A DNA stretch of 5,077 bases from Faecalimonas sp. GTDB taxonomy: Bacteria; Bacillota_A; Clostridia; Lachnospirales; Lachnospiraceae. How positions within the stretch are numbered: the first letter of the stretch is position 1; each line of letters starts with the position of its first letter. Location: contig JAPFCT010000123.1 of the NCBI GenBank assembly GCA_026169575.1, forward strand, positions 1 through 5,077. The letters run 5' to 3'. A model generated the notes under the pieces. It was not told the DNA's origin, searched no databases, and saw nothing but the letters and a program-made list of their open reading frames with translations. This document shows positions 1 to 4,940 of the stretch, one piece after another. Position numbers and translations under genes: made by a program.

Positions 1-208
1 AACATTCACCTTCAAAGTTTGCTCTTAAATCAGCTAAGATGTCTTCGCTAACGCCCTGAGCAACACCTACAACGTGTTCAGCAGCCCATTCTCTTTCTCC
101 TGTCATTTCTTTGAATTTATCAGCTCCTACATGGCACTGTGGACATTCTGCCGGTGCAGCTTCTCCTTCGTAAACGTATCCGCATACTGTACATACAAAT
201 TTTTTCAT
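1..208 (-). CDS. Reverse rubrerythrin (N-terminal rubredoxin plus start of ferritin-like diiron domain), 3' end outside the window
   Basis: The first 69 codons of a minus-strand gene are visible; the rest runs off the left edge. The protein opens MKKFVCTVCGYVYEGE and has two rubredoxin-type Cys pairs, C6-x2-C9-G and C22-P-x-C25, which bind one mononuclear iron. A linker (EMTGEREWAAEH) then leads into GVAQGVSEDILADLRANFEGE, which is how the ferritin-like diiron helices begin in this family. Rubredoxin placed before the diiron domain is the 'reverse rubrerythrin' order, known in clostridia for NADH-linked reduction of H2O2 and O2 in the cytoplasm. The ATG at 208 is preceded by GAAAAGGAGA (about 217-226). 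The gene lies downstream of perR on the same strand, with its own promoter, so peroxide-responsive control is expected. The diiron ligands cannot be checked because that part is missing. Family is fairly sure; exact electron donor is inference. Confidence 0.88.
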   Translation of the reverse strand, partial: MKKFVCTVCGYVYEGEAAPAECPQCHVGADKFKEMTGEREWAAEHVVGVAQGVSEDILADLRANFEGEC

Positions 209-241
209 AGTTAAGATCTCCTTTTCTTTTACTTTTATTTT

Positions 242-270
242 TTAATATCAGTAATAGTTACTGATATTAA
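242..270. repeat. Perfect 13-3-13 inverted repeat overlapping the rubrerythrin promoter; candidate operator
   Basis: The arm TTAATATCAGTAA (242-254) and its exact reverse complement TTACTGATATTAA (258-270) are separated by TAG. On the minus strand the palindrome begins at the last bases of the -10 and covers the likely transcription start. Part of one arm would therefore not be transcribed, so a DNA operator is more likely than an RNA hairpin. It does not match the PerR/Fur, Rex or FNR consensus well, and I cannot name the regulator. Confidence 0.7.
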
Positions 271-297
271 TTTAGCACAATTATTATCGTTTGTCAA
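269..297 (-). promoter_or_regulatory. Sigma-A-type promoter of the rubrerythrin gene
   Basis: On the minus strand a perfect -35 TTGACA (292-297) is followed by a 17-nt spacer and a -10 TAAATT (269-274), giving a start of transcription near 262 and a leader of about 55 nt. The spacer contains ACGATAATAATTGTG (minus strand, 275-289), a 9/14 match to the 7-1-7 PerR box TTATAATNATTATAA. It may therefore be a weak PerR site between -35 and -10. The promoter is seen directly; PerR binding here is inference. Confidence 0.75.
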
Positions 298-322
298 TGG
301 ATATTTGAAAATTTATAAAGGA

Positions 323-712
323 TTAAGATTTCATAATACAGTCTTCGCATTTTCCGTAGAACATAGTTGTGTGGGATTCGATACTTCCTGCAAAATCTCT
401 CCCTGCAATGTCATTAATATGATCAATGCTTTCCATTTCAAGATCCATTACTTTTCCGCAGCAGGTACATATAAAATGATAGTGCGGATTTGTCCTGCCA
501 TCAAAACGGTCTCCGCCTGATGGGGTTGATATTTTCAGAGCATCCCCTGTTTCTGCAAGCAGATTCAGATTACGGTAAACAGTTCCTAAACTGATATTTG
601 GAAACTCTTCCCGTACATGCGCGTATACAGTATCAGCAGTTGGATGCTCCGTTGTGCTTTGCAAATAATTTTTAATGGACTCTCGCTGTCTGCTATACTT
701 TAAAGTTGCCAA
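323..712 (-). CDS. perR: PerR-type peroxide-sensing repressor, Fur family
   Basis: The 129-aa protein has an N-terminal winged-helix DNA-binding domain (about 1-66, with HPTADTVY and NISLGTVYRNL as in PerR/Fur) and a C-terminal metal-binding dimerisation domain. Alignment by eye with Bacillus subtilis PerR places the regulatory Fe/Mn ligands at H23, D71, H77, H79 and D90, matching H37, D85, H91, H93 and D104. The structural zinc pairs are C82/C85 and C122/C125. All ligands are present, and Asp at the D104 position favours PerR over Fur. The start chosen is TTG at 712, because AAAGGAGGA (719-727) sits 6 nt upstream; a further in-frame TTG at 730 lies upstream of this ribosome binding site and is rejected. 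The gene lies upstream of rubrerythrin, a typical PerR target, with no terminator seen between them. A PerR box in its own promoter suggests autoregulation. Confidence 0.9.
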   Translation of the reverse strand: MATLKYSRQRESIKNYLQSTTEHPTADTVYAHVREEFPNISLGTVYRNLNLLAETGDALKISTPSGGDRFDGRTNPHYHFICTCCGKVMDLEMESIDHINDIAGRDFAGSIESHTTMFYGKCEDCIMKS

Positions 713-742
713 TAGGAATCCTCCTTTCAATAATAATAATAG

Positions 743-757
743 TTATTATGATTATAA
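743..757. promoter_or_regulatory. PerR box, probable autoregulatory operator
   Basis: The plus strand reads TTATTATGATTATAA, matching 13 of the 14 defined positions of the PerR consensus TTATAATNATTATAA (7-1-7 symmetry). Its position from the -10 to about +5 of the perR promoter fits repression by blocking polymerase. It also lies in the shared region upstream of the divergent hydrolase gene, but far from that gene's candidate promoter. Confidence 0.75.
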
Positions 758-784
758 TATAATTATTTTCAGTGAAATTGTCAA
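756..784 (-). promoter_or_regulatory. Promoter of perR
   Basis: The minus strand reads TTGACA (779-784), a 17-nt spacer, then TATATT (756-761). The distance to the TTG start gives a leader of roughly 35-40 nt. The PerR-box-like site at 743-757 overlaps the last -10 bases and the expected start of transcription. Confidence 0.75.
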
Positions 785-871
785 GCAAAAATTAGTATAA
801 AAAAGAAAGCGAAAGGAGCGGGGAAAGAAATGAGGGAAATATAAAGTTTGAAGAAAAGCACATCAGGGAGC

Positions 872-901
872 TTGAATGACTTTGGAAAAAATGGGGATAC
901 T
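872..901 (+). promoter_or_regulatory. Candidate promoter of the SH3b-NlpC/P60 gene
   Basis: TTGAAT (872-877) and GATACT (896-901) are spaced 18 nt apart, upstream of the ribosome binding site at 915-922. The match is modest, so this is a tentative assignment. Nothing better is seen between 785 and 927. Confidence 0.35.
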
Positions 902-927
902 AAGCAAAATTGGAAAGGGGAGTAATA

Positions 928-1881
928 ATGAGAGAGAAAAAAAGAAGATGGATGATAGCCAGACTGGCTGTAGCAGGTATTGTGGCCGGAAGTACCGGTA
1001 TGGTTCCGGTACATGCCAGTGAATCTCTCCCAAAGGCGGGGATGGAAGTATTGAGAGAGCAGTACGAGACAGAGTACAGTCCGATTGTGTTTGCAAATGT
1101 GGATCCTTTCATTTATATAAGAAGTGAAGCAAGGGAAAGTGCCGGCTATCAGGGGAAACTATATAAAGAAGGCGCTGCATCTGTGATTGGAAAGCAGGGA
1201 GAATGGCTGGAAGTTGTTTCCGGGGACGTTCGTGGATATGTCAGAAAAAGCGAGATGCTTATGGGAGAGCAGGCAAAAAAGAAAGCAAAGGAAGCCGGAA
1301 AAATTGCCGAGGTTACGGCTGATATTCTTAATGTACGGAAGGGAATGGGAACAGATACAGAAATTATCGGGCAGTTGAAAAAGGGGGAGAAAAAGGAAAT
1401 ACAAGGAGAAGCAGATACCGGGTGGATTCCGATACAATATGAGGGAAGAGAAGGATTCATCTCAGAACTGTATGCGAAGACAGAAGCACAATTTACTTAT
1501 GCTGAGTCAAAGGAAGAAGAGCAGCGCGTGATAGCCGGGGAAAAGGGAAAAAAGGTGGTCGAATATGCGTGTAAATTTATTGGAAATCCTTATGTGTGGG
1601 GCGGGACAAGCCTGACGGAAGGGGCAGACTGTTCGGGGTTTGTCCAGTCTGTATATAAAAATTTTAATGAAGAACTTCCGCGCACAACATGGGATATGGA
1701 ACAGGTCGGGGAAGAAGTAGGCTATGAAGAAATAATTCCCGGAGATCTGGTCTTATACGATGGACATGTTGGAATATACGTGGGAGAAGATAAGATGGTC
1801 AATGCAATTGATGAGGAAAATGGGATCGGAATCAGTCCGGTATTTTTAAATGAGATTATTACGATCAGAAGAATTTTATAA
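928..1881 (+). CDS. Secreted cell-wall hydrolase: signal peptide, two SH3b domains, NlpC/P60 cysteine peptidase
   Basis: The 317-aa protein begins with a basic signal peptide (MREKKRRW, hydrophobic stretch to about 28, probable cleavage after VHA at residue 30). Two bacterial SH3 domains follow, at about 52-111 and 126-184 (the second with ILNVRKGMGTDTEIIGQL and GWIPIQYEGREGFIS). They probably bind peptidoglycan. The C-terminal NlpC/P60 domain (about 207-317) has FIGNPYVWGG, the nucleophile Cys235 in ADCSGFV, His280 in GHVGIYVG, and Asn292 at the third catalytic position, usually His. Such enzymes cut the D-gamma-Glu to diamino-acid bond in peptidoglycan stem peptides. The ATG at 928 is chosen because AAGGGGAG (915-922) precedes it by 5 nt; the in-frame TTG at 910 lies upstream of that site. 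The gene appears monocistronic. Its coding strand is notably purine-rich. Substrate and physiological role are inferred from the family. Confidence 0.88.
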   Translation: MREKKRRWMIARLAVAGIVAGSTGMVPVHASESLPKAGMEVLREQYETEYSPIVFANVDPFIYIRSEARESAGYQGKLYKEGAASVIGKQGEWLEVVSGDVRGYVRKSEMLMGEQAKKKAKEAGKIAEVTADILNVRKGMGTDTEIIGQLKKGEKKEIQGEADTGWIPIQYEGREGFISELYAKTEAQFTYAESKEEEQRVIAGEKGKKVVEYACKFIGNPYVWGGTSLTEGADCSGFVQSVYKNFNEELPRTTWDMEQVGEEVGYEEIIPGDLVLYDGHVGIYVGEDKMVNAIDEENGIGISPVFLNEIITIRRIL

Positions 1882-1926
1882 ATAATAGAAGTCTGGATAA
1901 TATTCTGGGCAGTAAAAATTAGGGGG

Positions 1927-1979
1927 AAAAACAGAACCTGACTGCGTACCTGCGGGTGCTGCAGCCAGATTCTGTTTTT
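1927..1979 (+). terminator. Intrinsic terminator of the hydrolase gene
   Basis: AAAAACAGAA (1927-1936) pairs perfectly with TTCTGTTTTT (1970-1979). The inner stem continues with CTG/CAG and CTGC/GCAG separated by single mismatches (17 of 19 pairs), around a loop of about 15 nt. The U-run is the right arm itself. The A-run on the left arm means it may also work in the other direction. Confidence 0.8.
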
Positions 1980-2087
1980 GCTTTGGGAGAAATAATCTGT
2001 GAACTGGAAAAAACAGGTAAACGGCATCTAGTCAAACTGCACAAATTTGTCGAGCAGGATCAATTTATGAAAAAAGATATCAAAATA

Positions 2088-2196
2088 CTTTCCACAAGTT
2101 ATCAACATGAAAAAACGCAGAAAATCACTCGAAACAAAAGTTTTACACAAAGTTATCCACATTATCCACATTAATCGATGTGGATTATGTGGATTA
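2088..2196. other. Cluster of about seven DnaA-box-like 9-mers
   Basis: Boxes on the plus strand: CTTTCCACA (2088-2096, one mismatch), TTATCAACA (2099-2107, one mismatch), TTTTACACA (2141-2149, fits TTWTNCACA), and two exact consensus TTATCCACA copies back to back (2153-2161 and 2162-2170). On the minus strand are two TAATCCACA copies (2179-2187 and 2188-2196, one mismatch each). Such density and arrangement is typical of DnaA-binding loci such as oriC or regulatory and titration clusters. The usual oriC gene neighbours are absent from the window. Box matches are seen directly; DnaA binding is inferred from the well-established consensus. Confidence 0.75.
2153..2196. repeat. Near-perfect 19-bp inverted repeat built from paired DnaA boxes
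   Basis: The arms 2153-2171 and 2178-2196 pair at 17 of 19 positions around the 6-nt centre TAATCG. Each arm contains two direct 9-bp repeats (TTATCCACA twice; TGTGGATTA twice). No U-run follows on either strand, so it is not a standard terminator. It could be a cruciform-forming or dyad-symmetric protein-binding site. Confidence 0.85.
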
Positions 2197-2352
2197 TTAT
2201 TGTTAAAAAAAGAACGAGTGTTTTGTTGAGTTATAATAAAAATACTGTTATGTCGAAAAAAATTAAAAAACTTGTTGACTTTTAAAGTTTCTAAAAGAAG
2301 TGAGAAATGTATAAACAATTAAGTAGGAGTTGATAATTTAAAAAAGTAGTAT
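2197..2352. other. AT-rich stretch beside the DnaA-box cluster; possible unwinding element
   Basis: Counting bases 2201-2360 gives 35 G/C of 160, about 78% AT, which is higher than the coding regions around it. It directly adjoins the inverted pair of DnaA boxes, as a DNA unwinding element would in an origin. I see no gene in it. It could equally be an ordinary AT-rich promoter region for the gene at 2432. Confidence 0.4.
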
Positions 2353-2358
2353 TATAAT
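2330..2358 (+). promoter_or_regulatory. Strong sigma-A-type promoter of the DUF1858 gene
   Basis: TTGATA (2330-2335), a 17-nt spacer and a perfect TATAAT (2353-2358) place the transcript start near 2365. The leader is about 67 nt and carries AAAGGAGG (2416-2423) 8 nt before the ATG. Confidence 0.8.
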
Positions 2359-2431
2359 CGAAAGGACAGTATGGCATAGCAGGAGAATTTCTGTATGTCT
2401 GACAGTTGAAAAAATAAAGGAGGAACTGGAA

Positions 2432-2638
2432 ATGGCAGCAAAAGTGACAAAAGATATGACAATCGGTGAACTTCTCAATAGTAATCCGGAAGTTGCACCT
2501 ATTCTTATGGAAGTGGGAATGCACTGTCTCGGATGCCCGGCTTCCCAGGCGGAAACACTTGCAGAAGCAGCAATGGTTCATGGGATTGATGCAGATCTGT
2601 TAGAAGAAAAGATTAATGCTTTTTTAGCAGCAAAATAG
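2432..2638 (+). CDS. DUF1858 small redox-disulfide domain protein (hybrid-cluster-protein-associated type)
   Basis: This 68-aa protein is essentially one domain. It has the family hallmarks: [33 protein letters not shown], with a CxxC pair at C32/C35, then [20 protein letters not shown]. The family (DUF1858, also described as hybrid cluster protein-associated redox disulfide domain) is common in anaerobes and is found alone or fused to hcp-type or other redox proteins. The conserved cysteines suggest thiol redox or metal binding, but the biochemical role is not established. The start is clear from AAAGGAGG (2416-2423). It has a strong promoter upstream and a perfect hairpin terminator 16 nt after the stop, so it is monocistronic and probably well expressed. 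No hcp gene is seen nearby. Family assignment is confident; function is not. Confidence 0.9.
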   Translation: MAAKVTKDMTIGELLNSNPEVAPILMEVGMHCLGCPASQAETLAEAAMVHGIDADLLEEKINAFLAAK

Positions 2639-2654
2639 CTAAATGAAAAGCAAC

Positions 2655-2687
2655 AAAGGAGCTGTATGCGAATGTACAGCTCCTTTT
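2655..2687. terminator. Bidirectional intrinsic terminator between convergent genes
   Basis: A perfect 12-bp stem, AAAGGAGCTGTA (2655-2666) with TACAGCTCCTTT (2675-2686), encloses an 8-nt loop and is followed by T on the plus strand. On the minus strand the hairpin is followed by a T-rich tail (GTTGCTTTTCATTT). It would end both the DUF1858 transcript and the HPt-receiver operon. Confidence 0.88.
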
Positions 2688-2728
2688 GACAAATTTAATA
2701 AAAAGTAGTAAAGTGAAGAATCAAAAAA

Positions 2729-3226
2729 TCAGGAAGGTTCTTCTGTATGGTCTTCCTGAAGAAAATCAAGACCAGTGATATCCAGATCTATATTTTCAAG
2801 AAGCTTTTTGATAAGTGTCAGTCTCTGACGGTAAATCGCATGTTCTTTTATAATTCTTGCAAGATGAATCTGGCGTTCTACTTTCAGTTTTAGAAGTTCT
2901 GCGTGGATCGGTTTACGAATGTAGTCGCTGGCCCCTGAGAGATATCCCTGTGCTTCAAAACTGATTCCATCCAGACTGGTTAAAAGGATTACAGGTATTT
3001 TAGATAACTGTTTATCTTCTTTCAGGAATTTTAACACTTTGATCCCGTCTAATCCTGGCATCATCATATCTAAAAGGATAATATCTATATCTGGAGTTGT
3101 TCTTAATCGTGCAAGAGCATTTACACCGGATTTCATTTTTATGATCGTATATTCATCTTCCAGTAAAGTTTCTATAATATCTAAAGTGATTTCATCATCA
3201 TCGATTATCATCATTTTGTAACTCAT
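2729..3226 (-). CDS. Stand-alone receiver-domain response regulator (CheY/Spo0F-like, with a short C-terminal tail)
   Basis: The 165-aa protein is a receiver domain (about 1-122) with all key residues: acidic D9/D10 pocket (IIDDDE), phospho-acceptor D53 (ILLDMMMPGLDG), switch T83 (LLTS) and K105 (IRKP). After residue 122 there is only a charged helical tail of about 43 aa ending in DHTEEPS, with no recognisable DNA-binding or enzymatic output domain. It is therefore probably a phosphorelay intermediate or a protein-protein signalling output. The ATG at 3226 follows AGGAAGGA and lies 14 nt after the HPt gene's stop, indicating one operon with translational linkage likely. The HPt partner probably donates or receives the phosphate. 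No histidine kinase is visible in the window, so the pathway partners are unknown. Confidence 0.9.
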   Translation of the reverse strand: MSYKMMIIDDDEITLDIIETLLEDEYTIIKMKSGVNALARLRTTPDIDIILLDMMMPGLDGIKVLKFLKEDKQLSKIPVILLTSLDGISFEAQGYLSGASDYIRKPIHAELLKLKVERQIHLARIIKEHAIYRQRLTLIKKLLENIDLDITGLDFLQEDHTEEPS

Positions 3227-3240
3227 AATATTTATCCTTC

Positions 3241-3600
3241 CTATAATGAATCTGTGTATTTCTTTAAGATATGAATGATTCGTTCATACTCCTCTGAAAT
3301 GTACGGATATTGCTGTTTCGCTGTTTCAAAATCATTGTTTCTGATTGTCTGTACACATTGGGCGGCGCGTCTGCTTAATTCATCCAGTCCAAGATTTGCG
3401 GCGAGACCTTTCAGCGTATGGGCAGCGCGTTCTGCATCATCTGGATTCCCATGGGCAAAAGCCTGATTTAGAAGTTCCATGCAGGAATCATCTAAAAATC
3501 TTAATAAAAAGCGTTCTAAAATATTTTTCATGCCACTGAAGCGTGCCAGAGTGTATGCTGAGTCAATCCCTAATTCTGTCAGAAGTTCATCAAAAGTCAT
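3241..3600 (-). CDS. HPt (histidine phosphotransfer) domain protein
   Basis: This 119-aa protein is a single HPt four-helix domain. The phosphorylatable His61 lies in the signature AAHTLKGLAANLG, and the flanking helices are as expected (ERFLLRFLDDSCMELLNQAFAHGNPDDAERAAHTL before it, LDELSRRAAQCVQTIRNN after it). HPt domains shuttle phosphate between receivers of hybrid kinases and final response regulators. AGGGGAGGA sits just before the ATG at 3600. The gene is first in an operon with the stand-alone receiver, which is its obvious partner. The pair suggests the middle section of a multi-step phosphorelay whose hybrid kinase is encoded elsewhere. It diverges from the broken EIIC gene, with 177 nt between the starts. 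Confidence 0.92.
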   Translation of the reverse strand: MTFDELLTELGIDSAYTLARFSGMKNILERFLLRFLDDSCMELLNQAFAHGNPDDAERAAHTLKGLAANLGLDELSRRAAQCVQTIRNNDFETAKQQYPYISEEYERIIHILKKYTDSL

Positions 3601-3643
3601 GATAGATTCCTCCCCTTTTTCCTTTGTTTAAGATATTAAGATA

Positions 3644-3649
3644 ATTATA
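3644..3649 (-). promoter_or_regulatory. -10 element of a probable HPt-receiver operon promoter
   Basis: The minus strand reads TATAAT exactly, about 44 nt upstream of the HPt start. No good -35 is found at 17 nt (TGGTAG there; a TTGTGG lies 20 nt away), so the promoter is probably weak or activator-dependent. Confidence 0.45.
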
Positions 3650-3777
3650 CAAGATTTTTTCTCTGACTACCACAAAAATTTTCCTTTTTATTGTTTTGAA
3701 AAAAGAACGGAAGAACAAGGAAAAAACCTTGCGCGATGAAAGGAACAATGCTATTCTTTTGGCGGAGGGAGATTGAT

Positions 3778-4940
3778 ATGAAAGGTGTAATAGAAAAAAT
3801 TTTTCATAATAAAAGAATAAGCAGAAGAAAAAGGAGTTTCACTACTTTTATGGAGTCAGGGAAAAGTTCTCAGGCAATCCGCAAGGGATTGATTTTTATG
3901 ACTCCACTTGTGATCATCTCTTCGCTGGCGAGTAGGTCTTAGTTTTCCGGTAAACGGATATCAGGAATGGCTCAACAGCGCAGATGCATTTTCGTTTTTA
4001 CAGATCCTCACAAGAATTTACAGCTCGACAACGGATTATTTTTCTTTGATATTATCCTTTTCAGTTGCATGGTGTTACGCCGAGCAGCTGAAAATAAAAA
4101 ATGGAAAAAGTTTTGTATCTTTTGGTGCAACAGCATCCTTTATGCTTCTGATAGGGATGGGGAGCAGGACATTTGATCCACAGTATTTTGGAACAGCAGG
4201 AATTTCTTCCGCGCTGTTGGCGGCATTAATTACAACAAAGCTGTTTCATCTTTTTGTGCAATACCCTGTATTTAAAATCAAAAATGAAGATACAGATTCC
4301 TTTTTGTCAAAAATGGCAACTTCTATTTTCCCGTTAGGGTGTATTCTTATTTTGTTTGGACTGTTCAGTTTTTTAATGGATTATTTTTTTCAGGCATGTC
4401 TGCAGGATTTGATTGAGCGGTTCCTTACGGTTATTTTTATGCAGCTGAGAGGAAATAAGATGTTTATGGGACTTTTTTATACAGTATCTCTGCATGCGTT
4501 ATGGTTTTTTGGAATACACGGATCCCATGTGTATTATGAAATTAATGAAGTATTTTTGAACAGTCTGCTTCACCGTAATATTGTAGATATAGCTGTTGGA
4601 AATATTCCGACAGAAATTGTCAACACAGTATCATTAAATACATTTTGTAACCTCGGAGGTGCAGGTTCCACCATTGCTCTTGTGATTGCAATTTTGCTTG
4701 TCAGCAAAAACAGAAATATCAGAAGAGTTGCAAAATTTGCTGCGGTTCCGTCTGTGTTTAATGTGAATGAAATTTTGCTTTTCGGTTTACCGATCGTGTT
4801 TAACCCGGTATTTTTGATTCCATTTTTGTTCATTCCGTTTTTAAACCTCTGTATCGGATATACAGCAACGATCGCAGGGCTTGTTCCGGTGATCAGCAGG
4901 GATATTAACTGGACGACACCTCCCCTTTTTAGTGGTTATA
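3778..4940 (+). pseudogene. Broken PTS EIIC permease (lactose/cellobiose type): frameshifted and 3'-truncated
   Basis: The start is ATG 3778 with GGAGGGAGA just upstream. The first 54 codons (to the TAG at 3940-3942) run through FMESGKSSQAIRKGLIFMTPLVIISSLA. The conserved protein then continues one frame over, as SFPVNGYQEWLNSADAFSFL from 3941. Removing one G at 3935-3936 restores a continuous reading (SSLASSLSFPVNG). Downstream are multiple membrane helices, the GIHG motif (His codon 4517-4519) and NEILLFGLPIVFNP, both typical of Lac-family EIIC sugar-translocating domains. At INWTTPPLFSGY (to about 4940) the family likeness stops; roughly the last 40-50 residues and any fused domain are missing. 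No EIIA or EIIB gene is nearby. Related EIIC domains in Clostridia are sometimes fused to EAL c-di-GMP domains, which could make this a former sensor rather than a transporter; that is inference. Confidence 0.82.

Noticed and set aside
811..844. GAAAGGAG followed by a four-codon frame (ATG AGG GAA ATA TAA) upstream of the hydrolase
   Set aside because: Spacing from the Shine-Dalgarno-like site to the ATG is long (about 11 nt), and it lies upstream of the candidate promoter. The purine-rich strand produces such motifs by chance, so a leader peptide is not supported.
1956..2174. Plus-strand 72-codon open frame across the terminator and DnaA boxes
   Set aside because: It starts inside the terminator hairpin, has no ribosome binding site and runs through repeated DnaA boxes. 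The protein resembles no family I recognise.
2088..2196. CRISPR-like or iteron array
   Set aside because: The repeats are 9-mers matching the DnaA box in both orientations with irregular spacing. There are no spacers and no rep gene in view.
2028..2318. Minus-strand 96-codon open frame over the DnaA-box region
   Set aside because: Low-complexity Phe/Asn-rich translation of AT-rich repeats, with no ribosome binding site and no family likeness.
3716..3731. Small hairpin CAAGG-A6-CCTTG ahead of EIIC
   Set aside because: Only a 5-bp stem and too far from the EIIC ribosome binding site to mask it. There is no U-run for a terminator.
3736..3777. Upstream in-frame ATG codons (3736 and 3748) as EIIC start
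   Set aside because: Neither has a good ribosome binding site. ATG 3778 has GGAGGGAGA at proper distance and matches the usual MKxxIEKI-like start.
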